From Firmicutes bacterium ADurb.Bin080 (lineage in GTDB: Bacteria; Bacillota; Clostridia; Christensenellales; DTU072), in contig MWEH01000105.1 of the NCBI GenBank assembly GCA_002070965.1, positions 1-39,738 of the forward strand: a stretch of DNA of 39,738 bases. Reading direction: 5' to 3'. The translations under genes and the position numbers were made by a program. Shown here piece after piece: positions 24,482-33,404 of this stretch (within the stretch, counting starts at the first letter, position 1; every line of letters starts with the position of its first letter). The notes below the pieces were generated by a model, which worked only from the letters and a program-made list of their open reading frames with translations, had not been told where the DNA came from and made no database searches.

Positions 24482-25951
24482 TTACATTTCCTCATTATCT
24501 ATGTCGATATCCTCAATGTTACGGATTATTGCATTGGCTTCGGGCTTTGAAAGTGCTCCGATTACATCCGAATTGACCTTATTGTGCTTAGCATTCGGAA
24601 GAGAAAGTCCTTCCAAGTAGGATTTTATTTGTTCGATAGAAAAGGCTTGCCGGTTTTTAAGAGTAGAGAGGTGTTTGCTGAGAAAGGCCATAGGAAATGT
24701 CATACCTTTAGCAAAGCCAGCTGCAAAAAGAATTGATTCATGGTCAAACCCCCAGTCGAGGAAAATCTTGTATGAATTTCTGTCTGACCTTGTTACAAAG
24801 TTTATTATATCGTGATTATTTGTAATTGATAAGACTTCCATTACACATTTGTCAATAGCAGTTTCTTTTGAAATGAAAGAGGAAATACTCTCATTTGTGA
24901 GGAGCCCTTCTTTATGGAAGCGGGTCATCAGATCATCCATATTGCTTAGCTCTTTTACTCCACGAAGATAGCAGAATCTGGCAATAGTTTCTATTGCATC
25001 CATGTCAAATCCTTTTGACATCCAAGGATCGATATAAAAACGAACGACATTTTCGTATTTTGAAAATGTCCCGAGGTGATCGACAACTTTTTTTGCTAAA
25101 TCCAGTTTATCGTTTTCAGCTGAGATATACTCTTTTACCTCTTCCAGAGTGATTGCTTTTGCCTGATGCATGTCCTCCATCAGCTGTATTAACCGGGATT
25201 TTCCGCCTTTTTTCTTGCACTCCTTCGCCGCGAACAGAATTGATTCCATAGAAAAAGAATATTCCCTTGTCCACTTATATTGCAATTCTCTCATCTCAAG
25301 GTCTGCTTCTGATCCAACTCTTCCAAGAGAAGAAAGAACATTTGCTGCTTCATCTTTTTTAGAGTCGACCTGGTCAAGATATCTTGAAATAGCATCTTCC
25401 GTAAGAAGTCCCTTTGTAAAGAAGTTTTGTGCCATGGATATTATTCCCGAATATTTTAAAGAGCCATTTTCTTGTTCGTAATACTTCATGATTAATATGG
25501 TGGCAGCTGGTTCTAAACGCTTACTTTTAATAAACTCAAACAGATTTGACATCTGATCAACCGAGAATGAAGCGTTAGGCCAAATAGAATATATTTGAGT
25601 AGTGAAGCTCTGAAGTTCACGGGTTTCATATCGAACAGTTTTTGAAAGTGGAACCTTTACATATTGGTACATAATTTCGTAGGGTTCTTCTGCGTTTTTG
25701 ATAGAAACCAATCCTTTTTGATCCCAATAAGAATATGCTTCCATAATTCTTTTCTCATCTAGTCTTAAAGCATATGCCATGGATGAGATATTATTGTCAT
25801 ATTCAGCCATATTATTTGCAGCAAAAAGGCCGTAAAGATACACTTTTACGTCAATTGGGTCGGCTTCTGGAAGGTAGTTTATAAAAAACGCATTATCTAC
25901 CTGAGTGTACCCCTCTTTCAAATATTCTTTTGAAACTGTGCAAAAACCCAT
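24482..25951 (-). CDS. DnaD/DnaB-domain replication initiation protein with four repeat domains
   Basis: 489 residues. Residues 1-110 resemble the winged-helix N-terminus of DnaD/DnaB proteins (VDNAFFINYLPEADPIDVKVYLYGL). After it I see four tandem copies of the helical DnaD C-domain at about 113-192, 200-277, 285-362 and 369-447. Each has an aromatic-Gly/Ser-F start (such as WGFDHESILFAAGFAKG), a middle with small residues and an end like ITLEEVKEYI or LLTNESISSFI. The usual number is one or two. These proteins open and coat origin DNA and hand over the helicase to the loader. The loader gene follows 99 bases downstream. Confidence 0.88.
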   Translation of the reverse strand: MGFCTVSKEYLKEGYTQVDNAFFINYLPEADPIDVKVYLYGLFAANNMAEYDNNISSMAYALRLDEKRIMEAYSYWDQKGLVSIKNAEEPYEIMYQYVKVPLSKTVRYETRELQSFTTQIYSIWPNASFSVDQMSNLFEFIKSKRLEPAATILIMKYYEQENGSLKYSGIISMAQNFFTKGLLTEDAISRYLDQVDSKKDEAANVLSSLGRVGSEADLEMRELQYKWTREYSFSMESILFAAKECKKKGGKSRLIQLMEDMHQAKAITLEEVKEYISAENDKLDLAKKVVDHLGTFSKYENVVRFYIDPWMSKGFDMDAIETIARFCYLRGVKELSNMDDLMTRFHKEGLLTNESISSFISKETAIDKCVMEVLSITNNHDIINFVTRSDRNSYKIFLDWGFDHESILFAAGFAKGMTFPMAFLSKHLSTLKNRQAFSIEQIKSYLEGLSLPNAKHNKVNSDVIGALSKPEANAIIRNIEDIDIDNEEM

Positions 25952-25977
25952 TTAATACTCCTCGCGCACATACTATA

Positions 25978-26017
25978 AATATATAATGTTGCAAACATAC
26001 GTCTCAAGTTGTATAAT
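25978..26017. promoter_or_regulatory. Overlapping divergent promoters, dnaD-like gene and Rad50-like gene
   Basis: Plus strand: TTGCAA (25989-25994), 17 bases, TATAAT (26012-26017). Minus strand: TTGAGA (complement of 26002-26007) and TATATT (complement of 25978-25983), 18 bases apart. The two promoters overlap face to face, so polymerase on one should hinder the other, tying replication-loader and Rad50-like expression together. Confidence 0.5.
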
Positions 26018-26054
26018 TAAAAATAATGTTCATTGGGGTTTGAGGCGTGGTTTT

Positions 26055-26091
26055 CCCCTTTTGTTAGGGGGTGCATATTTCAATATAGCAC
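26055..26091 (+). promoter_or_regulatory. Two consecutive stem-loops in the Rad50-like gene leader
   Basis: CCCCT (26055-26059) pairs with AGGGG (26066-26070). Directly after, GTGC/GCAC (26071-26074 and 26088-26091) with ATAT/ATAT inside forms a second stem. They lie in a leader of about 185 bases between the predicted start site and the ATG. I do not recognise a riboswitch class. Confidence 0.35.
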
Positions 26092-26207
26092 AAATTTTCC
26101 TTCAATGCCACTATTAGAAATCACGCAATGAATTGAATAAAAAATCACGTATATAAACTGCAAAATAATGCAAAAAAAGATAAAGATACTATGAGTTCGG
26201 AGGGAAT

Positions 26208-29200
26208 ATGAGACTCATCAATTTGAAATTCAGGGGAATATCTGAGGCAGAAGAGAACTTTGATTTTAGCAACAAAGCCCAAGGTCTTATCGCCATTGAC
26301 GGAGGAGATGAGGGGAAAATCAAAACGGCCTTATCATTTGCCTTTTATGGAGATGAGGACGCAACAAAATTCATCCTCCCTTTCATAGTCGAAATGCGCT
26401 TTGTTTTGGGATACGATGAGTACTATATTTATCGAAAATTAACAAGGACCGTAGAGGGAAATCCATTGGAAGAGGTTAAACTGACTAACTTCAAGGGTGA
26501 GCCTGTATGCGATCAAACAAAAGAAGGGGTCAACACTTATCTTGCTGAAAAAATTGGGTTGTCTAAGAATGCCTTTGACACCTTGATTCTTATTGACAGA
26601 AATATTTCTTTAAAATTAGCAAAGGACACTTTGACAAGGGAGACTTTTGTCGCAGATGGGTTAGGTGCCTTGGCTACCTCAACTAAAGTACTTGAGATGC
26701 TTGAGAGCCTGACTTCAGAGGAAAAGATTTTGTCTAAATCTCTTGATAAACTGGATGCTGTCTCGAAAAATGAAATAGATTCTCTTGAGGCCGTAGTAGA
26801 CCATGATAAGTCTAATCTAGAAGAGATTCGTACAAGAATGGCAAAGTTAAACGATGAGCTTCAGCTTGCATCTAAATACAAGGGTGAAATGGATCTTTTG
26901 TATGATGCTTCTGCAAAACTAGAGACACTAAATGAGAAAAAACCAGAGATGGAGGCCCTTGCCAATAGACTAGCAAAGAGCAAAGAGGCAAAGGATATCT
27001 CAAATGTATTCAGCGCATATGGAGAAATTCTTGGAAGACTGGACGAGGAAGGAATTAATCTTGACGCTTTAAAAGAAAAAATAGCAGTTTTAGATGAAAA
27101 AATAGCTAAAGGAGAGAAGAGCTTACTTAGCCTTGGAGATAAATTTGCGGATCTTGTTTTAACTGGAGAGGAATTACAGAAGGCGCTTCTAGGATTGATT
27201 ACCGAAGGGAAAAATAGTCCGGACAAGCTAAAAGTTGATGAGATGCTTTTGAGCTACTACAAAGAAATTGACGAAAAAGCTAAAGCGTTAATAACAGAAA
27301 GCAATAAATTATCGGATGAAGCAGTCTCATTAACAACTTTGAATGATCATCTTGTACAAAAGAAACGAGAAATCAGAGACCCTTCCGATTACAAGCAAGC
27401 GGTTCAAGAGGGAGCAATAATAGAAGGAAGAATAAAGATTGTCGAGGAAAGCATTCAAGCCGCACAAGACAGAAAAGAAGCCTTGATTGTTGATCGGGCT
27501 GGGATGGTTGAACAGGTCCAAAAAATTGACAAGTTTACGGCAGGAAGTGAGGAAGAACTATCCACACTAGATAAAGAAATAAAGGGAAAATATAAATCTC
27601 TACAAGAAGCGGTTAATGCCGATGTCTTTTACAAACAAAGAATATATAGCAAACATCTCCTGGTTTCAAGAAACGAGGTTGAACTCGATGCTGTAAATCA
27701 AAAGATAGAATCAGTCAAAGGTGCAAACGAAGGATACAAACAGAAATTATCAGTTCTTAATGACAGAAAAGCAGCAATTGTTAAACACAGGGCAAGACTC
27801 CAAGAGAAGTTGATTCTTTTAAATGAGAAAATGCTGGAGTACATGAGTGAGAACAGACTACGCGATGTCAGTGAAAAGGTGGAATATGGTAGCCACTGCC
27901 CGATATGCGATGGATTTGTTTCTGTGAAGAAGCCATTACCCCTGAAGGATACAAAAGCCTTGGATAATCAAATAGTTGCAGTTGGAAAAGATATTGATAA
28001 GGATGAGCAAGCCCTTATGGAGGCAGAGGCAGCTATTGGTCAGTATGATGCGGCCGTTACTATGGGAGCCCAATATATGCTCGCTCTTATTGAAACTAGG
28101 GACAGCAAACAAGAATTCATAGACAATATTTTGAAGGAATACAATGTTTCTTCTATAGAAGAGCTTTTTGAAAAGACAAACCAAGCGATTGAGAAGAGCA
28201 AGCTTTTACAGCAAAGGGTGGATAGATATAAGGAACTCGAAAAAGAGTACCAAAAGCAAACTGAAGCCCGCAAGATACTGGAGGCAAGTCTGAAAGTTAT
28301 CGACACAGAAAAAATTCCTGTGGAAGATAATATTATCAAATCTCTAAGTCAAGAAGTCGCTGATATGAAAACAAAGTACGTAAAATTTAAGAAGTTTTAT
28401 GGAAATGAATCTGCTACTGATTTGCTGAGGAAAGTGGAAGTATTAGATAAAGAATATGAAGCTTTAGAAAAGGAATTTGAAACAAGATACGAGAGGTTGT
28501 CAGCAATTGCAAAAGACAAAGATAATCTTTTTGTGGAAGCGAATAAGTATGCAAACAGAAGCGTACCGTTAAAAATTGAGGATAAAGAATATTCAAGGGA
28601 AGAAGTAACCATTAAGGCTTTCTCGGAATATATGACCGCGATTATCGCTGAAATTGACAATAACAAACAGAAAAAGGAAAAGTTGAAGATTCAAATCTCT
28701 GCAGTCAAGAAAGTCGCAGAGATGGCCAAAGAGGAAAGAGCTGCTCTAAAGGAGAAAGCCCTTACTTTAGAGGCTACAATTAATGCAACTAGGGATACTT
28801 CGAAAACTATTTATGCAGATTATGAAGAAAGATTTGCCTCCCTAGGAGTCAAAGGAAAGATGGATTTAGATCGTCTGATTATGGGTGACTTAGAGGCGGA
28901 AAAAGCCGCGGATAAACTTGTAAAATTCGACGAAGAACTTGCTGCTGCAAAAGAAGCGGTCAGGGTCTATCAAGAAGGCTCGAAAAACAACGCTGTCTAT
29001 TTTGAGACCTCAAATATGAATACAATGGAACTCGCTGAGCTGAAGGAAAGGGAAGAGAAAGCGATTATCAGCCTCGGAGATAGTATGAGCAAGAAGAAGA
29101 ATCTATCTGATAGATATGATGAAATCAGCAGATTGAATAAAATGCTTGCAACAGTTCAGAGCCGTATAAAAGGGATTAAAGATTTAGAGCCGGCTATAAA

Positions 29201-29585
29201 AGAGGGCGCAATTATTGCCAAGGATTTTGCTGAACTAATTTATGAAAAGACTAACTCAATAGTGAGAACAATTTCTAGCGGAAGATATAAGGTTGAGAAA
29301 GGAGCGGAAGGTTCAGTTCTATTAGCTCTATTTGAAAAAGGTAAGGTCAGAACAGAGAACCTTACCAGAGAAGAAAAGATGTTACTTCCTTTAAGTCTTT
29401 CTGCAGCCTACAACGAAGCGATGATATCCCTTTTAGGTGGAGAGATAGTGCCAATACTGAAGGTTGCTACAGCAGAGTGCGATAAGGCATCGTTAGCTCC
29501 TCTTTATGAGTACAGCAAGTCTAGAGACTTGATAGTTGTGACGGAAGATGAAAACGCATATTTCAGAGCAATAAGTAAATTATAG
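26208..29585 (+). CDS. Rad50/SbcC-like coiled-coil protein with degenerate ATPase motifs
   Basis: 1125 residues with the SbcC layout: a head N-terminus, a long coiled coil, a zinc hook HCPIC (Cys564 and Cys567) at the exact middle, a second coiled coil and a C-terminal head. The N-terminus aligns with SbcC (MRLINLKFRG, GLIAI, AFYGDE). But the P-loop is GGDEGKIKT (32-40) in place of the GPTGAGKTT form. The signature is LTREEK (1052 on) in place of LSGGE, and the Walker B region IVPILKVATAEC (1080 on) lacks the Asp-Glu pair. ATP binding and hydrolysis look lost, while the reading frame is intact and long. No sbcD is adjacent. GGAGGG precedes the ATG. A structural DNA-tethering role is possible but inferred. 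Confidence 0.85.
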   Translation: MRLINLKFRGISEAEENFDFSNKAQGLIAIDGGDEGKIKTALSFAFYGDEDATKFILPFIVEMRFVLGYDEYYIYRKLTRTVEGNPLEEVKLTNFKGEPVCDQTKEGVNTYLAEKIGLSKNAFDTLILIDRNISLKLAKDTLTRETFVADGLGALATSTKVLEMLESLTSEEKILSKSLDKLDAVSKNEIDSLEAVVDHDKSNLEEIRTRMAKLNDELQLASKYKGEMDLLYDASAKLETLNEKKPEMEALANRLAKSKEAKDISNVFSAYGEILGRLDEEGINLDALKEKIAVLDEKIAKGEKSLLSLGDKFADLVLTGEELQKALLGLITEGKNSPDKLKVDEMLLSYYKEIDEKAKALITESNKLSDEAVSLTTLNDHLVQKKREIRDPSDYKQAVQEGAIIEGRIKIVEESIQAAQDRKEALIVDRAGMVEQVQKIDKFTAGSEEELSTLDKEIKGKYKSLQEAVNADVFYKQRIYSKHLLVSRNEVELDAVNQKIESVKGANEGYKQKLSVLNDRKAAIVKHRARLQEKLILLNEKMLEYMSENRLRDVSEKVEYGSHCPICDGFVSVKKPLPLKDTKALDNQIVAVGKDIDKDEQALMEAEAAIGQYDAAVTMGAQYMLALIETRDSKQEFIDNILKEYNVSSIEELFEKTNQAIEKSKLLQQRVDRYKELEKEYQKQTEARKILEASLKVIDTEKIPVEDNIIKSLSQEVADMKTKYVKFKKFYGNESATDLLRKVEVLDKEYEALEKEFETRYERLSAIAKDKDNLFVEANKYANRSVPLKIEDKEYSREEVTIKAFSEYMTAIIAEIDNNKQKKEKLKIQISAVKKVAEMAKEERAALKEKALTLEATINATRDTSKTIYADYEERFASLGVKGKMDLDRLIMGDLEAEKAADKLVKFDEELAAAKEAVRVYQEGSKNNAVYFETSNMNTMELAELKEREEKAIISLGDSMSKKKNLSDRYDEISRLNKMLATVQSRIKGIKDLEPAIKEGAIIAKDFAELIYEKTNSIVRTISSGRYKVEKGAEGSVLLALFEKGKVRTENLTREEKMLLPLSLSAAYNEAMISLLGGEIVPILKVATAECDKASLAPLYEYSKSRDLIVVTEDENAYFRAISKL

Positions 29586-29713
29586 GAATCTAGAAAACAA
29601 GAAAGGATTTGAATACTTAATACAAACTAGTATTTGGGGGTATAATCAAGAGGGATTAAGCTGCAAAGCAGCCAGAATAAAAGGCATAAGGGGAAAAGGG
29701 GTATCGTGAGGGG

Positions 29714-30697
29714 ATGACTGAAGTCCTAAGAGTAGAAAATCTATACAAGACCTATGGATATAAAAGAGGATATCTTATAAAGGCCGTTGACAACGTTTCT
29801 TTCTCGGTAAATTCGGGAGAAGTTGTCGGTTTTTTGGGGCCTAATGGAGCAGGAAAAAGTACAACTATAAAAATGATTGTTGGACTGGCTTCTCCTGAAT
29901 CGGGAGATATTTTTATCATGGGCCAAGACATAAAAAAAGACCGAGAGGCCGCGATGAAGCATGTCGGCGGGGTAATCGAAAATCCCGATTTGTATAAGGA
30001 ATGGTCTGCGTATGACAACCTTATGTATTTAAAATCTTTAAGTGTCTCTAAAGAAGATATGAAACTATCTTATAAACAGAGAATGGAAAAAAGAAAAGCA
30101 GAAGTAATTGATATTCTTAAGGTCGTGGGTCTTGATACAAGAATGAAAGATAAATTGGGACACTATTCTTTAGGAATGAAGCAAAGAGTGGGAATAGCCC
30201 AGGCGATAATGGATAAGCCTTCTCTTCTGATTTTGGATGAACCTGCCAATGGACTAGACCCAGCCGGGATTAAAGAGATTCGTGATATGCTAAGGCGTTG
30301 TGCAGCAGATCTTAATATGGGTATTTTAGTCAGTTCTCATCAGCTTGCTGAGATGGAATTGATGTGCGACAGGTTTCTTATTATTGATAAGGGAAAGATA
30401 ATATCTGAAAGAAACACTTCCGATTTACACAATGGGATTCAAACAGAAGGACAAAAGAGGAGTATATCAGTAAGGGTAGATAGAATTAAGGAAGCCAAAG
30501 CCTTTTTAGAAGAACTACTTGGAATAGAGATAGAAGAATATGGAGATACTTTAAAATTAGTTACTGAAAAGGATATACCATTTATTAATAAACAACTAGT
30601 TCTAGCTGATTATAGCGTTTTTGGAATCGAGGCAGATAGGTCTAGTTTGGAAGATGAGTACCTGAAAGCAACCTCTTCTTCGAAAAAGAAGGGATGA
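29714..30697 (+). CDS. ABC exporter ATP-binding protein (BcrA-like)
   Basis: 327 residues. Walker A GPNGAGKST (42-50), then signature YSLGMKQRVGIAQA, Walker B LLILDEPANGLDP and the switch SSHQLAEMELM. The C-terminal extension of about 90 residues is typical of ATPases paired with ABC-2 permeases (drug, bacteriocin-immunity or Na+ export). GTGAGGGG lies immediately before the ATG, which is tight spacing. The partner permease gene follows after 38 bases. The cargo cannot be read from the sequence. Confidence 0.93.
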   Translation: MTEVLRVENLYKTYGYKRGYLIKAVDNVSFSVNSGEVVGFLGPNGAGKSTTIKMIVGLASPESGDIFIMGQDIKKDREAAMKHVGGVIENPDLYKEWSAYDNLMYLKSLSVSKEDMKLSYKQRMEKRKAEVIDILKVVGLDTRMKDKLGHYSLGMKQRVGIAQAIMDKPSLLILDEPANGLDPAGIKEIRDMLRRCAADLNMGILVSSHQLAEMELMCDRFLIIDKGKIISERNTSDLHNGIQTEGQKRSISVRVDRIKEAKAFLEELLGIEIEEYGDTLKLVTEKDIPFINKQLVLADYSVFGIEADRSSLEDEYLKATSSSKKKG

Positions 30698-30735
30698 AAT
30701 TAAGAAAAATACTGTTAGATATTTAGGAGATATCT

Positions 30736-31797
30736 GTGTTCAATAATTTGTTTCTTGGAGAAATGAAAAAATCATTCGGAAAGGTCTTTCACTTGGTGTT
30801 TGGCTTGATTTTCATTTTGATTTTTGCCTTGATGACATTTTCTATTCATGAGATAAATGTACAAATCGATCTTTGGGATGATCCATCAGATCCTCCCCCA
30901 ACAGAGGAAGGAGATACCTACACTGAGGAAGATGTAGATCTTATGATATTGATAACTGAAGCTCAGATAGAAACTCTTGAAAAGCAAAAAAACCTAACGG
31001 GTTTTAGTTGGTATCAAAGTAATTATGACCAAATATATCTAGCAAAAGCATCCTTAAGATACTATAACTACATTAAAGATAACGAATTGTACGGAATCCC
31101 TTTAGATTATCATGAGGGGATGGACTTTTCCGGGATCTTTATGTCTGGGGGGAAAGTAACGGCTGACGGATATATAGTTCAGATGCTTGCTATAATTTCT
31201 TCGATATTAATGATTTATGGGATAGTCATAGCCTCCGGATCTTTTTCAAAGGAATATAGAGAAGGCACAATCAAAATACTTTTTTTGAGACCAATTACTC
31301 GAACTAAACTACTTATTTCAAAGGCTTTGTCTGTTTTGACTTTATCTAGTATCGCATATGTAATAGGTTTTATTCTGACTGTTATTTTTGGATATTCTTT
31401 GTTCCCAACCGAATACAAGGATCTAATTTTTTCTTTTGGAGGGGGAGCGTTTAGCTTGCTTAGGAGTGATTTCCAGATTTTCATAGCATTCTTCGTTTAC
31501 TATTTGGAAATGATGTCCATGGTTTTCATAGGGTTCTTTATGGGAACTATTCTAAGAAATAGGATATGGGGGATTGTTATCCCCATGCTTCTTTTGGGGA
31601 TAGGTCAATTTTTAACTTTCACTGGTTTAGGAAGATTTTTTATTACCGATGCTCTTAACTTTTCTCAATACGTAGGGCTTCATCCAGTAGTCACTGCAGG
31701 GTCAAATATCTTTTTGAGTTTGGGAGTGTATCTGTTTTATATGGTTGGAATGGCGGTACTAACTTATCTGTCCGTAAATAAAAGAGATTTGGCGTAA
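30736..31797 (+). CDS. ABC-2 type transporter permease
   Basis: 353 residues starting at GTG with AGGAG six bases upstream. One membrane helix (about 15-36) is followed by an outside loop of about 110 acidic residues. Then come helices near 147-168, 195-220, 250-275, 282-305 and 325-348: the six-helix ABC-2 pattern. The motif FSKEYREGTIKILFLRPITRTKLLISK before the third helix is the cytoplasmic coupling segment of this family. It forms one transporter with the ATPase upstream. No terminator is clear behind it. Confidence 0.9.
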   Translation: MFNNLFLGEMKKSFGKVFHLVFGLIFILIFALMTFSIHEINVQIDLWDDPSDPPPTEEGDTYTEEDVDLMILITEAQIETLEKQKNLTGFSWYQSNYDQIYLAKASLRYYNYIKDNELYGIPLDYHEGMDFSGIFMSGGKVTADGYIVQMLAIISSILMIYGIVIASGSFSKEYREGTIKILFLRPITRTKLLISKALSVLTLSSIAYVIGFILTVIFGYSLFPTEYKDLIFSFGGGAFSLLRSDFQIFIAFFVYYLEMMSMVFIGFFMGTILRNRIWGIVIPMLLLGIGQFLTFTGLGRFFITDALNFSQYVGLHPVVTAGSNIFLSLGVYLFYMVGMAVLTYLSVNKRDLA

Positions 31798-31874
31798 AGA
31801 AGCAGTATATTTTTTTAAGTTATTAGAAAGATTGAATTTGGTTTTTGTCTTGATTAGTATCAATTGGTTTTAAT

Positions 31875-31904
31875 TTGACCTGTTATTCTAGATTATTGTA
31901 TATT
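31875..31904 (+). promoter_or_regulatory. Predicted promoter of the queT-like gene
   Basis: TTGACC (31875-31880), 18 bases, TATATT (31899-31904), about 30 bases before the ATG at 31935. The leader is too short to hold a preQ1 riboswitch, which often precedes genes of this family. Confidence 0.5.
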
Positions 31905-31934
31905 TGATAAAATCATTGATAGAGGTTGACTCCT

Positions 31935-32477
31935 ATGAAAAGAGGAACAAAATTTGTAGCCCGAACGGGGATTATTGCTGCACTGTATTTTATCCTTACG
32001 TTTGCAGTGGCTCCAATTGCATACGGGCCCCTTCAATTCAGAATAGGGGAAGCCTTAACTCTTCTCCCCCTCCTTTTTCCAGAGGCTATTTTAGGGCTGA
32101 CCATAGGATGTCTGGGCGCAAATATACTCTCACCATTTTCTTGGGCTGATGTGGTATTTGGAACCCTAGCAACACTAGTTGCAGGTTGTATGACTTATTT
32201 TATAGGTTGGTTCTTTAGAAAAAAAGGGAAAACCATGGACGTTTCTGGAGATCAATTCATACGAAAAGAGAGAGATAAAAGGATGTTTTTTCAATGTCTT
32301 TTAGGATCTATTCCTCCGATATTTGTTAATGCTATAGCACTTCCATTAATGTGGCTAATTTTGGGCTCAGATAGTGCTTATTGGGTTAATTTTGGAATGC
32401 TCCTTGGAACTCAGACAGCTACAGTCTTGGTTCTTGGTACTCCTTTGACACTCGCTTTAGCCAGGGCAAAAATTTAG
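31935..32477 (+). CDS. queT: QueT-family ECF transporter substrate-binding (S) component
   Basis: 180 residues from the ATG nine bases after AGAGG (a TTG nine bases earlier touches that site). Five to six hydrophobic helices with the family pattern AALYFILTFAVAPIAYGPLQFRIGEALTLLPLLFPEAILGL and GANILSPFSWADVVFGTLATL. QueT is the predicted membrane S-component that brings in a queuosine precursor through a shared ECF energy module, not encoded here. A basic cytoplasmic insert (about 97-118) lies in the middle. Substrate assignment is by family. Confidence 0.85.
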   Translation: MKRGTKFVARTGIIAALYFILTFAVAPIAYGPLQFRIGEALTLLPLLFPEAILGLTIGCLGANILSPFSWADVVFGTLATLVAGCMTYFIGWFFRKKGKTMDVSGDQFIRKERDKRMFFQCLLGSIPPIFVNAIALPLMWLILGSDSAYWVNFGMLLGTQTATVLVLGTPLTLALARAKI

Positions 32478-32574
32478 TATCGGTTTTTCTGTTTTTTTGC
32501 CTGTTTTTCATCAAAAATAGTGTTGAAAAATGGTCGTTAAGATTAATGCAATAGGTTTATCCAAATTTTTACTA

Positions 32575-32603
32575 TTGACTTAAAAGTACTTATGTAATAT
32601 AAT
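32575..32603 (+). promoter_or_regulatory. Predicted strong promoter of greA
   Basis: TTGACT (32575-32580), exactly 17 bases, TATAAT (32598-32603): the best match to consensus in the window, 62 bases before the greA ATG. Confidence 0.75.
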
Positions 32604-32665
32604 CATCTAATTGTATGGGTCTGCTTGTAAAAAAGCTGGTCATATGCCTTAAACGGAGGATCATA

Positions 32666-33139
32666 ATGGAAAAGAATATCCCGCTTACTCAGGAGTTTTT
32701 TGATAGACTTACAGAAAAACTTCAAAAAATGATGAATGAAGGGCGCACAAAAATTGAAAAAGAAATAAAGATTGCCAAGGAATATGGGGATCTTTCTGAG
32801 AATGCCGAGTATAGTGCCGCAAAGGATGCCCAACAACAACTTGAAATAGAAATTGCCACAATCTCTGATATTTTGCTGCAGGCTTATCCAATAGACTTCA
32901 GTTTGGTTTCGACAAAAAAGGTTTCAGTTGGAAACCTAGTAACCATCTACGATTATGAATTTGATGAAGAAGTAACTTACAGAATAGTAAGCAGTGTTGA
33001 AGCAAGTACCGCTGAAAACAAAATTAGTGTAGACAGTCCATTAGGCAAAGCTCTTTTAGAACATAAGAAAGGAGAGGATGTACTCTTTAAAACACCCGGC
33101 GGCGATGTGAAAGTCAAAATAATTAGTATTTCGAAATAG
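32666..33139 (+). CDS. greA: Transcription elongation factor GreA
   Basis: 157 residues from the ATG preceded by CGGAGGA; in-frame codons upstream lie in the leader. GreA enters the RNA polymerase secondary channel and stimulates cleavage of backtracked RNA. The N-terminal coiled coil carries the key acidic tip in EYGDLSENAEYSAAKDAQ (about 42-60). The C-terminal FKBP-like domain ends with SPLGKALLEHKKGEDV and TPGGDVKVKII. All typical features are present. A strong terminator follows, so it is separate from lysS. Confidence 0.97.
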   Translation: MEKNIPLTQEFFDRLTEKLQKMMNEGRTKIEKEIKIAKEYGDLSENAEYSAAKDAQQQLEIEIATISDILLQAYPIDFSLVSTKKVSVGNLVTIYDYEFDEEVTYRIVSSVEASTAENKISVDSPLGKALLEHKKGEDVLFKTPGGDVKVKIISISK

Positions 33140-33159
33140 ATCAGATTGGAAAAGATAGA

Positions 33160-33187
33160 TACCGACGCCGAAAGCGTCGGTTTTTTT
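33160..33187 (+). terminator. Intrinsic terminator after greA
   Basis: CCGACGC / GCGTCGG with loop CGAAA (33162-33180), then seven T. Confidence 0.95.
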
Positions 33188-33404
33188 ATTCTTATTTGTA
33201 TGTATTCGCACTAGATATTTTGCTGGGCCAGGCCAAAAGATAAGGAAGAAAAAATCCCTAGATCACTGATATGAATTGTTTTTTGCATGAGTGGCTTTGA
33301 AAATCGAATAAGAAAAATATAATGCACAAAAGATATATTTCATATATAATATATTAAATTTATTGTTAGGTTCCCTAGGGACAATGCAAAAATCGGAGGA
33401 AAAA

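Noticed and set aside
31801..31934. preQ1 riboswitch before the QueT gene
   Set aside because: The predicted promoter leaves a leader of about 25-30 bases, and the preQ1-I stem and A-rich tail are absent; the AGAGGTT there is the ribosome-binding site.
33188..33404. T-box riboswitch before lysS
   Set aside because: No AGGGTGG core, specifier stem or antiterminator could be found.
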